Shown here one piece after another: positions 1-7,987 of a DNA stretch of 64,000 nt. The stretch's first letter is position 1; each line of letters opens with the position of its first letter. The stretch spans positions 62,001 to 126,000 of the forward strand of contig JAYTOY010000006.1 in NCBI GenBank assembly GCA_043747555.1, given 5' to 3'. The notes beneath the pieces were generated by a model, which worked only from the letters and a program-made list of their open reading frames with translations, searched no databases and was not told the origin of the DNA. Made by a program: the position numbers and the translations under genes. Source of the DNA: JAYWDA01 sp043747555 (GTDB lineage: Bacteria; Bdellovibrionota; Bdellovibrionia; Bdellovibrionales; Bdellovibrionaceae).

Positions 1-177
1 GGCGTGATCGCTGCATCAAAAGATGTGGGTCTTAAAGTTCCATTAGTTGTTCGACTTGAAGGCACCAACGTCGATTTAGGAAAAAAATTATTGCGCGAAA
101 GTGGCTTAAACATCACTCCGGCCGATGATCTTACAGACGCTGCTAAAAAAGCTGTCGCTGCAGTGAAGGGGAAATAA
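1..177 (+). CDS. sucC: Succinyl-CoA synthetase beta subunit, C-terminal end (partial)
   Basis: The 5' part lies outside the window; the first base is a codon start. The 58 visible residues include VPLVVRLEGTNVDLGKKLL, the typical C-terminal part of the ADP/GDP-forming succinyl-CoA ligase beta subunit. With the alpha subunit it converts succinyl-CoA to succinate with substrate-level phosphorylation in the TCA cycle. The TAA stop overlaps the ATG of sucD (TAATG), which suggests translational coupling of the two subunits. Confidence 0.93.
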   Translation, partial: GVIAASKDVGLKVPLVVRLEGTNVDLGKKLLRESGLNITPADDLTDAAKKAVAAVKGK

Positions 178-1046
178 TGTCAATTTTAATCAATAAAGAC
201 ACTCGAGTTATCTGCCAGGGCTTGACTGGATCGCAAGGCAGTTTTCACACTGAACAGTGTTTAGCTTACGGAACCAAGATGGTTGGCGGAGTAACACCCG
301 GAAAAGGCGGCACCAAGCACATCAACCTGCCGGTTTATAACACTGTCTTAGAAGCTAAAAAAAACACGGGCTGTAGTGTTTCAATGATTTTCGTTCCGCC
401 TCCGTTTGCTGCTGATTCCATCATGGAAGCTGTCGATGCGGATCTGGATCTAGTGATTTGTATCACTGAAGGAATTCCCGTTCTTGATATGGTGAAAGTA
501 AAACGCTTTATGGAAGGACGGAGAACTCGTCTTGTGGGCCCGAACTGCCCGGGAGTTATAACACCGGGACAATGTAAGATTGGAATCATGCCCGGTGCGA
601 TCCATAAACCAGGTCCGATCGGAGTCGTATCAAGATCAGGAACTTTGACTTACGAAGCAGTTTTTCAACTGACCCAAGTTGGTCTTGGTCAATCAACCTG
701 TGTTGGAATTGGTGGAGATCCCGTCAATGGCACAAACTTTATTGATGTTCTAAAAATGTTCAATGCTGATCCGCAAACTGAAGCCGTGATTATGATTGGC
801 GAAATTGGTGGATCAGCAGAAGAAGAAGCCGCTGAATATATTAAAAAAGAGTTTAAAAAACCAGTGACTTGCTTTATTGCTGGCGCCTCGGCTCCTCCTG
901 GAAAAAGGATGGGCCATGCGGGTGCTATTATTAGTGGTGGAAAAGGAACTGCAGCTGCAAAATTTGAAGCTTTGGCCGCCGCTGGCTGTAAGATCTCTCG
1001 AAGTCCGGCTGATTTGGGAACAACCTTGAAAGCTAGCCTGAAGTAG
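177..1046 (+). CDS. sucD: Succinyl-CoA synthetase alpha subunit
   Basis: This 289-residue protein has the normal length for the alpha subunit. The N-terminal CoA-binding Rossmann domain begins with ICQGLTGSQGSFHTEQ. The ligase domain carries the phosphorylated active-site histidine in RMGHAGAIISGG near residue 245. It forms the TCA-cycle enzyme with SucC. The start overlaps the sucC stop by one base. ndk follows 30 bases later, so nucleoside triphosphate made by SucCD can be redistributed by the next gene product. Confidence 0.97.
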   Translation: MSILINKDTRVICQGLTGSQGSFHTEQCLAYGTKMVGGVTPGKGGTKHINLPVYNTVLEAKKNTGCSVSMIFVPPPFAADSIMEAVDADLDLVICITEGIPVLDMVKVKRFMEGRRTRLVGPNCPGVITPGQCKIGIMPGAIHKPGPIGVVSRSGTLTYEAVFQLTQVGLGQSTCVGIGGDPVNGTNFIDVLKMFNADPQTEAVIMIGEIGGSAEEEAAEYIKKEFKKPVTCFIAGASAPPGKRMGHAGAIISGGKGTAAAKFEALAAAGCKISRSPADLGTTLKASLK

Positions 1047-1076
1047 GCTAGTTAAGAATCTTTTAAAGGAGCAATT

Positions 1077-1502
1077 ATGCCGATCGAACAAACGTTTTCT
1101 ATTATTAAACCAAATGCGATGAAAAAAAACTGCCTTGGCGATATCGTCAGTATGTTTGAAGCCAATGGCTTAAAAATCGCTGCTGCAAAAATTCAAGTGC
1201 TTTCTAAGTCGAAGTGCGAGGAATTTTACGGCGAACACAAGGCTCGTCCTTTTTTTGGCGAACTTGTTAGTTTTATGACTTCGGGACCAGTGATGTTAAT
1301 GTGCCTTCAAGGTGAAAACGCCGTCGCTAAAAATCGCGAAATTATGGGCGCGACAGATCCTAAAAAGTCCGCTCCTGGAACGATCCGTTTTAAGTTTGGT
1401 GATAACGTGGGTGAAAATGCAGCCCATGGATCTGATAGTGTTGCATCTGCGCAGCGCGAATTAGCTCTGTTTTTTGAAAAACAAGAGATCTGTAATATCT
1501 AA
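1077..1502 (+). CDS. ndk: Nucleoside diphosphate kinase
   Basis: This 141-residue cytosolic enzyme exchanges the gamma phosphate between NTPs and NDPs. It starts with the family signature EQTFSIIKPNA. The phosphorylated histidine is present in NAAHGSDS near residue 117, and the MGATDPKKSAPGTIR segment is typical. A good ribosome-binding site (AAAGGAG) precedes the ATG. The stop overlaps the start of the next gene (TAATG). Association with sucCD is common in bacteria. Confidence 0.97.
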   Translation: MPIEQTFSIIKPNAMKKNCLGDIVSMFEANGLKIAAAKIQVLSKSKCEEFYGEHKARPFFGELVSFMTSGPVMLMCLQGENAVAKNREIMGATDPKKSAPGTIRFKFGDNVGENAAHGSDSVASAQRELALFFEKQEICNI

Positions 1503-2665
1503 TGACACGTTTTAAACCAAGTAAGGAGTCCAACGACTCTTTACTTGGTAAAACCATTCCCTTAAAAATTGAAAAACTAGCGGTGGGCGGAGATGGCCTT
1601 GGTCGCTATAATGGGATGGTTATTTTTGTTCCTTTCACCGCACCTGGTGATGAAATTCTTGTTCAAATCACTGAGCAAAAGAAGAATCACGCTTTTGGTG
1701 TTATCGAAGAAGTCATTTCTCCAGGCATTGAAAGATTTGAACCACCTTGTCCTTACTATTTTAATTGCGGCGGCTGTAACTGGCAGCATCTTCAAGGGGA
1801 CGCCCAGTTAAAATATAAGGAACTTTTAGTGGCAGAAAATTTAAAAAAGTTTTTGCGTTTAGATATCTCTGTTTTGCCTATTATACCCTCCCCTAAAAAT
1901 TGGCGCTACAGAAATAGAATCCAATTAAGTTCGCAGGGTTCATTGCTGGGCTTTCGCAAGCGAAATTCTCATCAAATTATCGATATTAAAGACTGCCTTA
2001 TAACTGAAGAAGTATTAACGAATACGCTTCCACTGATCAGGAAAAGCGTCGAAAATTCATCTCAGCGAATTGAGCTCTTTTTGACAGAAGATGGCTTAGC
2101 CCAATGGGAAAATGTGGCAGATACTGGCGAAGGTGTCGGCTTTTCACAAGTCAATCGATTCCAAAATGAAGATTTAATCCAGACGGTTCTTGAGTGGATC
2201 CCGAACCCACCTCAGTCAATTTTAGAACTCTATGCAGGCTCGGGAAATTTCACATGGCCGCTTGCAAAAAAGTTTCCCAAAGCATCTTTTATTGCCGTTG
2301 AATTAAGTTCTTTGCTGGTCAAGCGTGCACAAAAAATGAAACAAAGCTTTCCTTTGGTTCAATTTTTGGCAGCTGATGTCGAGGCCTACCTAAAAAAATC
2401 GGCTGTTCAAAAACACGATCTAGTTTTCCTTGATCCCCCTCGACAAGGAACAACGGCCTATGTGATGGAAGCGTTAGCGGTCGCTAAGCCTTCGAAGATA
2501 TTATATTTAAGCTGTCATCCGGTTTCTTTAGCCCGCGATCTATCGATCTTTTTGAAGTCCTGTGAGAAGCAAGGTGCGAAATACCGAATTACACGGGTTC
2601 AGCCATTTGAAATGTTTCCCCACACCGACCACGTCGAAACCTTGATAGAGCTTAGGGTTGACTGA
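1502..2665 (+). CDS. TRAM-domain 23S rRNA (uracil-5-)-methyltransferase, RlmD/TrmA family
   Basis: This 387-residue protein has an N-terminal TRAM domain (about 15-75). A Cys cluster, CPYYFNCGGC (about 82-91), fits the [4Fe-4S] site of RlmD-type enzymes. A SAM-binding motif ELYAGSGNF follows near residue 245, then LDPPRQG and the catalytic-cysteine region LSCHP near residue 345. The family methylates C5 of uridine in 23S rRNA or tRNA; the iron-sulfur cluster and TRAM domain favour rRNA. The exact target (U747, U1939 or both) cannot be read from sequence. It overlaps ndk by one base. Confidence 0.88.
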   Translation: MTRFKPSKESNDSLLGKTIPLKIEKLAVGGDGLGRYNGMVIFVPFTAPGDEILVQITEQKKNHAFGVIEEVISPGIERFEPPCPYYFNCGGCNWQHLQGDAQLKYKELLVAENLKKFLRLDISVLPIIPSPKNWRYRNRIQLSSQGSLLGFRKRNSHQIIDIKDCLITEEVLTNTLPLIRKSVENSSQRIELFLTEDGLAQWENVADTGEGVGFSQVNRFQNEDLIQTVLEWIPNPPQSILELYAGSGNFTWPLAKKFPKASFIAVELSSLLVKRAQKMKQSFPLVQFLAADVEAYLKKSAVQKHDLVFLDPPRQGTTAYVMEALAVAKPSKILYLSCHPVSLARDLSIFLKSCEKQGAKYRITRVQPFEMFPHTDHVETLIELRVD

Positions 2666-2691
2666 TTTTGATGACATGATACCGTTGTAGC

Positions 2692-3441
2692 ATGTTGAAA
2701 TATTTGGCAATTCTGCTCCTTATTGGCTTTTCTGGTTGCTCATCAAAACAAAAAATTGAGCAGTCTGATTTGCATCAACGTCTTGGACTTTCGTTGTATG
2801 AACAAGGCAACTATCCGATGGCATTGCGGGAGTTTTTGGTCGCGGAACAATTGAATCCCAGTAATCCTGCGATTCAAAACAACCTAGGTCTAACTTATTT
2901 TATGCGTGAGCGATATGAACTGTCAGAAAAGTATGTTCGCAAAGCCTTAAAATTAAGCCCAGATTTTACGGACGCAAGAAATAATTTAGGCCGCATCTTG
3001 ATTGAAATGGGAAAATATAAAGATGCTGAAAAAGAATTAAAATTTGCTTTGAATGATCTGACCTATACCGGACAAGATCGAATTTACATGAACTTGGGTC
3101 TAAGCTACTTCAATCAAGAGCAATTTGAAAAATCCCGAGATATGTTTTTAAAGTCTGTGAATTTACAAAAAGACAGCTGCACAGGACATAACTATTTAGG
3201 TCGATCTTACTTTGAATTAAAAAATTACGATAAGGCCGCTGAAGTTTTAGATAGTGCCATCGGCTACTGCCAGAAAAATTTTTATGATGAACCCCATTAT
3301 TACAGCGCTTTAACTTACTATCGCTTAGGTCGAATTGAAAAAGCCACGGCGCGATTTGAAGAAATCATGAAGCTTTATCCGCAAGGACAGTACCGCGATA
3401 AAGCCCGATCGATGCTAGAGATACTGAAGAAGGGGCCCTAA
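2692..3441 (+). CDS. TPR lipoprotein, PilW/PilF-like
   Basis: This 249-residue protein has a lipoprotein signal peptide with a lipobox (GFSGC, Cys16), so it is probably anchored in the outer membrane facing the periplasm. Several tetratricopeptide repeats follow from about residue 27 to 240, for example LGLSLYEQGNYPMALREF and LGLTYFMRERYELSEKYV. The layout resembles PilW/PilF, which help the type IV pilus secretin to assemble, but TPR similarity alone cannot prove this. It abuts the RodZ-like gene, an arrangement also seen around pilW in other proteobacteria. Confidence 0.75.
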   Translation: MLKYLAILLLIGFSGCSSKQKIEQSDLHQRLGLSLYEQGNYPMALREFLVAEQLNPSNPAIQNNLGLTYFMRERYELSEKYVRKALKLSPDFTDARNNLGRILIEMGKYKDAEKELKFALNDLTYTGQDRIYMNLGLSYFNQEQFEKSRDMFLKSVNLQKDSCTGHNYLGRSYFELKNYDKAAEVLDSAIGYCQKNFYDEPHYYSALTYYRLGRIEKATARFEEIMKLYPQGQYRDKARSMLEILKKGP

Positions 3442-4503
3442 ATGAAACGCACGGGAGAAATCCTTAAAAATGAACGTGAAGCTAGAGGACTTTCTTTACA
3501 TGAGATTGGGCTTTCTTTAAAAATTAATAGTAAAATTTTAAAAGCCATTGAAAATGGCGACTCTACCAATTTGCCAGCTAAAACTTTTTTGCGTGGCTTT
3601 GTTCAAAGTTATGCTTCTTATTTGAAATTGAATGTCGATGATGTATTGAAAGTTTTTACTGATGAAATGGGCTCCACCAGGCCTCAACCTTCAATAAAGG
3701 ACTTAGCTTCGGAAGCAACAATCGATAATGCGATCAACTCTGTTGTGGCACCGCCTCCTTCCTCCGTAACTTTAAACACTCCAGATAAACCTGTTAAGAA
3801 AGAGAAAAAAACTTCGTTGGAAGAAAGCTCTACGACAAAAGGGCTTATTTTTTCTTTACTCGGAGTTATTTTAGCTGGGCTTATTTTGGTTACAATGAAG
3901 GTGATTGATCGCTATCAGCGAGAAGCACAAGTGACCACCGTGGATCTAAAGCCGATTGACAGCGAAAAAACTCCAGTTGGCGAAACTTCGTCTTCGGAAA
4001 AAGTTCCGACGACGCCAGCACAGACTTCCAATGTTGACAGCAGTACGACTGTGGCTGCAGAGCCTGCACCCACAGTCCCTGTGTCTCCGTCATCGGTACC
4101 CATTTTAAAAACTTTGCCAGCCATCGCAGCAGTTCCCAAAGAAGTTCTTCTGCCGAAACCAGCGCCAACGCCAGAATTAAAGCCTGTTGATACTAAGCCT
4201 CCTGATGTTGTTAAAGAGGTTGCAAAAGAAGTTCCTCAAGAAAAAGCTAAAGAACCTGAAGAGAAAAAAGCAAAGCCCATCGAGCTGATTGTTGAAGCCC
4301 TTGATAGCGTTGAAATTGAATATGTTACGGGTGCAGGTAAAACTGAAAAAATTAAGCTCGACCCTGAGCAAATTCACACATTCAAAAGTAAAGCTGGTTT
4401 AAAGTTAATGATCAGCAATGGTGGAGCCGTAAATATGATCCTGAACGGAAAGGACTTAGGCGTTCCCGGGGATTTGGGAAAGTCGATTAAACTCAACTAC
4501 TAA
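3442..4503 (+). CDS. RodZ-like helix-turn-helix membrane protein
   Basis: This 353-residue protein has the three-part RodZ plan. Residues 1-75 form a cytoplasmic HTH (KNEREARGLSLHEIGLSLKI; KTFLRGFVQSYASYL). A single membrane span lies at about 134-152. A long Pro/Thr/Lys-rich periplasmic linker leads to a DUF4115-like beta domain from about 275 to the end. RodZ links MreB filaments to the elongasome and supports rod shape. The start directly follows the TPR gene's stop, and the stop overlaps the next start (TAATG). Confidence 0.85.
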   Translation: MKRTGEILKNEREARGLSLHEIGLSLKINSKILKAIENGDSTNLPAKTFLRGFVQSYASYLKLNVDDVLKVFTDEMGSTRPQPSIKDLASEATIDNAINSVVAPPPSSVTLNTPDKPVKKEKKTSLEESSTTKGLIFSLLGVILAGLILVTMKVIDRYQREAQVTTVDLKPIDSEKTPVGETSSSEKVPTTPAQTSNVDSSTTVAAEPAPTVPVSPSSVPILKTLPAIAAVPKEVLLPKPAPTPELKPVDTKPPDVVKEVAKEVPQEKAKEPEEKKAKPIELIVEALDSVEIEYVTGAGKTEKIKLDPEQIHTFKSKAGLKLMISNGGAVNMILNGKDLGVPGDLGKSIKLNY

Positions 4504-5819
4504 TGACTTTATATAAAAAAGTTTGGTGGATCAGTCTTTTCATTAAACTTCTCATTGCCGCCTTTGTTCCCTTAAGTGCCGATGAGGCTTACTACTGGGT
4601 TTGGTCCCATTTTCCACAACTGAGTTATTTTGATCATCCACCTTTGGTTGCCTGGCTATTCAAGATGGGCTCCTTTTTGCCTCAGCCATTAATCCGCTGG
4701 CCTGGAGTTATTCTTTTTCATTTGGGTTTTCTTTTCTGGTTTCAAATATTAAAATCTAAACTTAACGAGGCTCAAATTTTAGGGTGGCTGATTCTTTGCT
4801 TTTTATGTCCGTTGGTTGGATTGGGATCCATTTTAATTTTACCCGATGGACCGCTGTTTTTCTTTTTTTCGGCAAGCTTATATTTTTTCTTCCAGTCCCT
4901 TGAAAAACCAAAGTTCATTCAGTACGCCGCTTTCGGCGCTTGTCTTGGATTAGGCTTTTTATCTAAATATCTGATTGTTATTCCCGCTTTTATTTTAGCC
5001 GTATTTATTTTCCTAGAAAGGTCTCGCCACCCTCAAAAACTAAAAAATATTGCGGTTATAATTTTTTTCGGATTATTACTTTCGTCTCCCGTTCTACTTT
5101 GGAATCTAGAAAACGGTTTTAAGTCATTTCAATTTCAGTTTCATCACGGCCTCGGCGAAAACTCATGGAATTGGAAGTGGACAACGGACTATGTTTTGGG
5201 AACCCTTCTTCTTATGTTCCCTATGAATTTATACTGGAGCTTGCAGGCGCCCAAAAATACTTTTAATAAAGTTTTCCTGTTTTTATCAGCGGGTGGTTTT
5301 TCTTTTTTCTTTTTGTCTTCTTTTAAGGGCTCTGTCGAGCTTAATTGGCCGGCTATTTTCTATCCCTGTCTTTTCATCCTTAGCATTCAATTTGTTTCAA
5401 CAAAAAAGGTTTTTAAAACTTTTACTTATTGGTTTTTTATTTATACCCTTGCAGTATCTTTAGTCTTTCGCGGGCTTGCGCCGAGCCTAGAAGACAAGTT
5501 TAAACAGCCTCGGGCGGTCGCAGAACTTTCTAAACTTCCTTATGAGCTAAAACCCCTCTATGCCAGCACATATCAGTTAGCCTCGCTTTTTTGGTGGAGC
5601 AGTCAGAAGCCCGTCTACAAGATTCGTGGCTCTGGGCGCTATGATTTTTTTGATGAGCAAGCGGAAAGTCTTCCTTCTGTCTCCTCTTTTTACTTGATCA
5701 AAGAACCCGGCAATAATCTCCCTGATTGGTTAGACCCTACTGTTTGGTCTGTTCAACAGATACAAATCCCAGCAGAGGGGTATATGATATTCAAAATTAC
5801 AAAAAAGGATTCGCTATGA
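4503..5819 (+). CDS. GT39/ArnT-like membrane glycosyltransferase
   Basis: This 438-residue polytopic protein has about ten hydrophobic spans. The N-terminal SADEAYYWVWSHF and SYFDHPPLVAW are typical of the dolichyl-phosphate-mannose / ArnT superfamily, whose first periplasmic loop carries the catalytic acidic pair (DE). It probably transfers a sugar from a polyprenyl-phosphate carrier to a periplasmic acceptor such as lipid A or a protein. The acceptor cannot be told. The 3' end overlaps the following gene by four bases (ATGA). Confidence 0.82.
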   Translation: MTLYKKVWWISLFIKLLIAAFVPLSADEAYYWVWSHFPQLSYFDHPPLVAWLFKMGSFLPQPLIRWPGVILFHLGFLFWFQILKSKLNEAQILGWLILCFLCPLVGLGSILILPDGPLFFFFSASLYFFFQSLEKPKFIQYAAFGACLGLGFLSKYLIVIPAFILAVFIFLERSRHPQKLKNIAVIIFFGLLLSSPVLLWNLENGFKSFQFQFHHGLGENSWNWKWTTDYVLGTLLLMFPMNLYWSLQAPKNTFNKVFLFLSAGGFSFFFLSSFKGSVELNWPAIFYPCLFILSIQFVSTKKVFKTFTYWFFIYTLAVSLVFRGLAPSLEDKFKQPRAVAELSKLPYELKPLYASTYQLASLFWWSSQKPVYKIRGSGRYDFFDEQAESLPSVSSFYLIKEPGNNLPDWLDPTVWSVQQIQIPAEGYMIFKITKKDSL

Positions 5820-7024
5820 AGGTTTGGATTTGGTTGTCCCTTCTGATGATCTCTTACTTTCTTTACGGATTTTATATTTCTCCTTTTGATCTTAGCGTTA
5901 TCCCAAAGCAATTAAGAAAAGAAAATCCCGTTGGGTTTTATGATTACAATGGCGTGATCAACGTTCATTCTGACCTTAGCTTAGGATCCAGTCAGCCACT
6001 TGAAGTCATTACTGCTGCCAAAGCTGCAAAACTTGATTTCCTGATTTTGACAGATCTAAATACTTTTGCCCTTCCAAATCAGCTTGAAGGTTACCATGGC
6101 AACACTTTAGTTTTTGTGGGTAACAAGATTAGCTATTTAGATTCAAGATTGATTTACTATTCCTTAAACCATGAGACAATAGGTTCGAATTTGGGCGAGG
6201 CCCAAGTTAAAATGGCAGATCTTCTTTCACAAAAAGAGGGCGCAAATAAAGACAGCTTAGTGATTCTAGCTCATCCTTATAAAGTGGGCTTTACTTGGAG
6301 TGGTGAAATTCCCCCCGGGCTGGATGGATTCGAACTTTTAAATATCAAAAGTCTTTCTAATAGAGCGTGGGAAATTTCGAAGCTATCGACTCTTTGGAGC
6401 CTTTTGATTTATCCCTTTAATAATCGCCTCGCTGTGCTTCGCCTTTTTTCAGAGCCCACAGAAGAGCTTGCTTTGTTAGATAAGCTCTCTCAGCAGAGAA
6501 GCATGATTGGCTTTGCCGGCGCAGAGGCTTCGGCGCGGGCTATTCCTTTAGCTAATTATTTAATTAAGTTTCCAAGTTATCAAAGGTCTTTTGAACTTTT
6601 CACCAATCATCTATTGCTAAAGTCAGAATTGACCGGAAATACCAGCACTGATAAGCAAAAGATATTTTCAGCCCTGAAAGCCGGTCAATTTTATTTAAGC
6701 TTTGATGAGATTGGCGATCCAAAAGGTTTCAATGCTTTCATTGAAGAAAAGGGCCAAATTTATCCAATGGGCACAAAATTGAAGTTTAATAAAAATCAGA
6801 TTTTAAAAATTCGAATTCCAGTCGAGCCATTAGAGTTTTTTGAAGTGGTCATTTACCGGAATGGGGTTCGCTACGAAACTTTTAATTCGTCTGAGGCTGA
6901 TGTGCCACTCAAAGAACCCGGCTCTTATCGGGTGCAAGTGCGGGTGAGCCCCTATTTACCGTTACCAGACGCAAAAAAATGGATTACGTGGATTTATACC
7001 AATCCATTTATTTTAACGCCTTAG
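5816..7024 (+). CDS. Membrane-anchored PHP-like domain protein
   Basis: The ATG at 5816 overlaps the previous stop (ATGA) and gives 402 residues; an in-frame start upstream at 5726 would lie deep in the glycosyltransferase gene. A hydrophobic N-terminal segment (WIWLSLLMISYFLYGFYI) acts as signal anchor. The following domain resembles PHP metallohydrolases: INVHSDLSLGS, LDFLILTDLNTF and VILAHPYK stand where the HxH, TDH and AHP metal motifs are expected, but several ligand histidines are replaced. The C-terminal 90 residues look beta-rich. Function is unknown; coupling suggests it works with the adjacent glycosyltransferase. Confidence 0.72.
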   Translation: MKVWIWLSLLMISYFLYGFYISPFDLSVIPKQLRKENPVGFYDYNGVINVHSDLSLGSSQPLEVITAAKAAKLDFLILTDLNTFALPNQLEGYHGNTLVFVGNKISYLDSRLIYYSLNHETIGSNLGEAQVKMADLLSQKEGANKDSLVILAHPYKVGFTWSGEIPPGLDGFELLNIKSLSNRAWEISKLSTLWSLLIYPFNNRLAVLRLFSEPTEELALLDKLSQQRSMIGFAGAEASARAIPLANYLIKFPSYQRSFELFTNHLLLKSELTGNTSTDKQKIFSALKAGQFYLSFDEIGDPKGFNAFIEEKGQIYPMGTKLKFNKNQILKIRIPVEPLEFFEVVIYRNGVRYETFNSSEADVPLKEPGSYRVQVRVSPYLPLPDAKKWITWIYTNPFILTP

Positions 7025-7316
7025 GGACTCTGACCACTAATCCATGACTTGGAATAAGTTGGCAGCTGAGTCTTTCATCAGCTGCAAATCCACGGTCAGA
7101 AGCCATTTCAACCTCAAGCTCTACAGGTGGGGCTAAGTTATCCACAGATTTTTCCACAAATACCCGACAAGTTCCGCAGGTCGCAAATCCACCGCAGCTG
7201 TGTTCGATTAGAAGCTTGTGATCCAAAGCCAACTGAAGAACCGAAGACTGGCTTCCAGCTTGAATTTCAAGCTCTTTATAATCTATCTTGAATGTCACGA
7301 CACATTGGGCTTTCAT
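7008..7316 (-). CDS. [2Fe-2S] ferredoxin, plant/adrenodoxin-like
   Basis: This 102-residue protein has the cluster-binding pattern C-x5-C-x2-C in HSCGGFATCGTC (about 40-51), with a fourth cysteine in RLSCQL near residue 83. It is a small electron carrier; its partner cannot be identified. It overlaps the end of the PHP-like gene tail to tail by 17 bases and is divergent from the exonuclease gene, 53 bases away. Confidence 0.88.
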   Translation of the reverse strand: MKAQCVVTFKIDYKELEIQAGSQSSVLQLALDHKLLIEHSCGGFATCGTCRVFVEKSVDNLAPPVELEVEMASDRGFAADERLSCQLIPSHGLVVRVPKALK

Positions 7317-7369
7317 ATCGGAAACCTAATCTATTGAAAGTCGACGAACTTTTTTGTATCAAGGATTTT

Positions 7370-7987
7370 ATGAATTTCATAGCATTTGACTTAGAAACTA
7401 CAGGAACTGTCCCAGGCGCTGACCAGATTTGCGAAATTGGCGCAGTTCGTTTTGTAAATGGTGTTGTCGAGGCCGTTTTTTCAACCCTCATTGATCCCTT
7501 GCGACCGATTCCTCCCGGAGCTTCTGCTGTGAATGGAATTACTGATGCGATGGTCAAGGGGCAGCCACGAATCGAAACCATCCTAGAGTCCTTTGCTGAG
7601 TTTTGCGGCGATTCGCTGATGGTCGCTCACAATGCCCCTTTTGATACTCAATTCTTAAGTTCTGATATTAAAAAATTTGAACTCGCAGCACCAAAAGGTG
7701 TTGTTGTTGATACTTTGCCTATCGCTCGAAAAGTTTTCCCGGGCCTTGCCAATTACAAGCTAGGAACCTTGGTCCAACATCTGAAAGTCACAGCCACTGA
7801 ATTTCACCGAGCTGAACAAGATGCGACTTATTGTGGAAATGTATTTATGGAAATGATTAAAAGAATCTCAGTGGGTGGACAACCCCCTAAAATCGAAAAT
7901 TTAATAGCTTTGACTGGCAAGCCCGAGTTTCGTTTTCCACAGATTATTCGCCAACCCAAGCAGTTGGATCTTTTAAGTTTATTTTAA
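7370..7987 (+). CDS. DnaQ-like 3'-5' exonuclease (DNA polymerase III epsilon-like)
   Basis: The ATG at 7370 has an AAGGA ribosome-binding site four bases upstream and avoids overlap with the divergent ferredoxin gene, so it is preferred over 7292. The 205-residue product shows the DEDDh exonuclease motifs: FDLETTGTVPG (Exo I), HNAPFDTQFL (Exo II) and HRAEQDATYCG (Exo III with catalytic His). It may be the proofreading subunit or a stand-alone exonuclease; the short C-terminus does not settle this. Confidence 0.87.
   Translation: MNFIAFDLETTGTVPGADQICEIGAVRFVNGVVEAVFSTLIDPLRPIPPGASAVNGITDAMVKGQPRIETILESFAEFCGDSLMVAHNAPFDTQFLSSDIKKFELAAPKGVVVDTLPIARKVFPGLANYKLGTLVQHLKVTATEFHRAEQDATYCGNVFMEMIKRISVGGQPPKIENLIALTGKPEFRFPQIIRQPKQLDLLSLF

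Noticed and set aside
1593..1811. Reading frame of 72 codons on the plus strand inside the rRNA methyltransferase gene
   Set aside because: It lies wholly in another frame of a well-recognised gene and shows no family motif.
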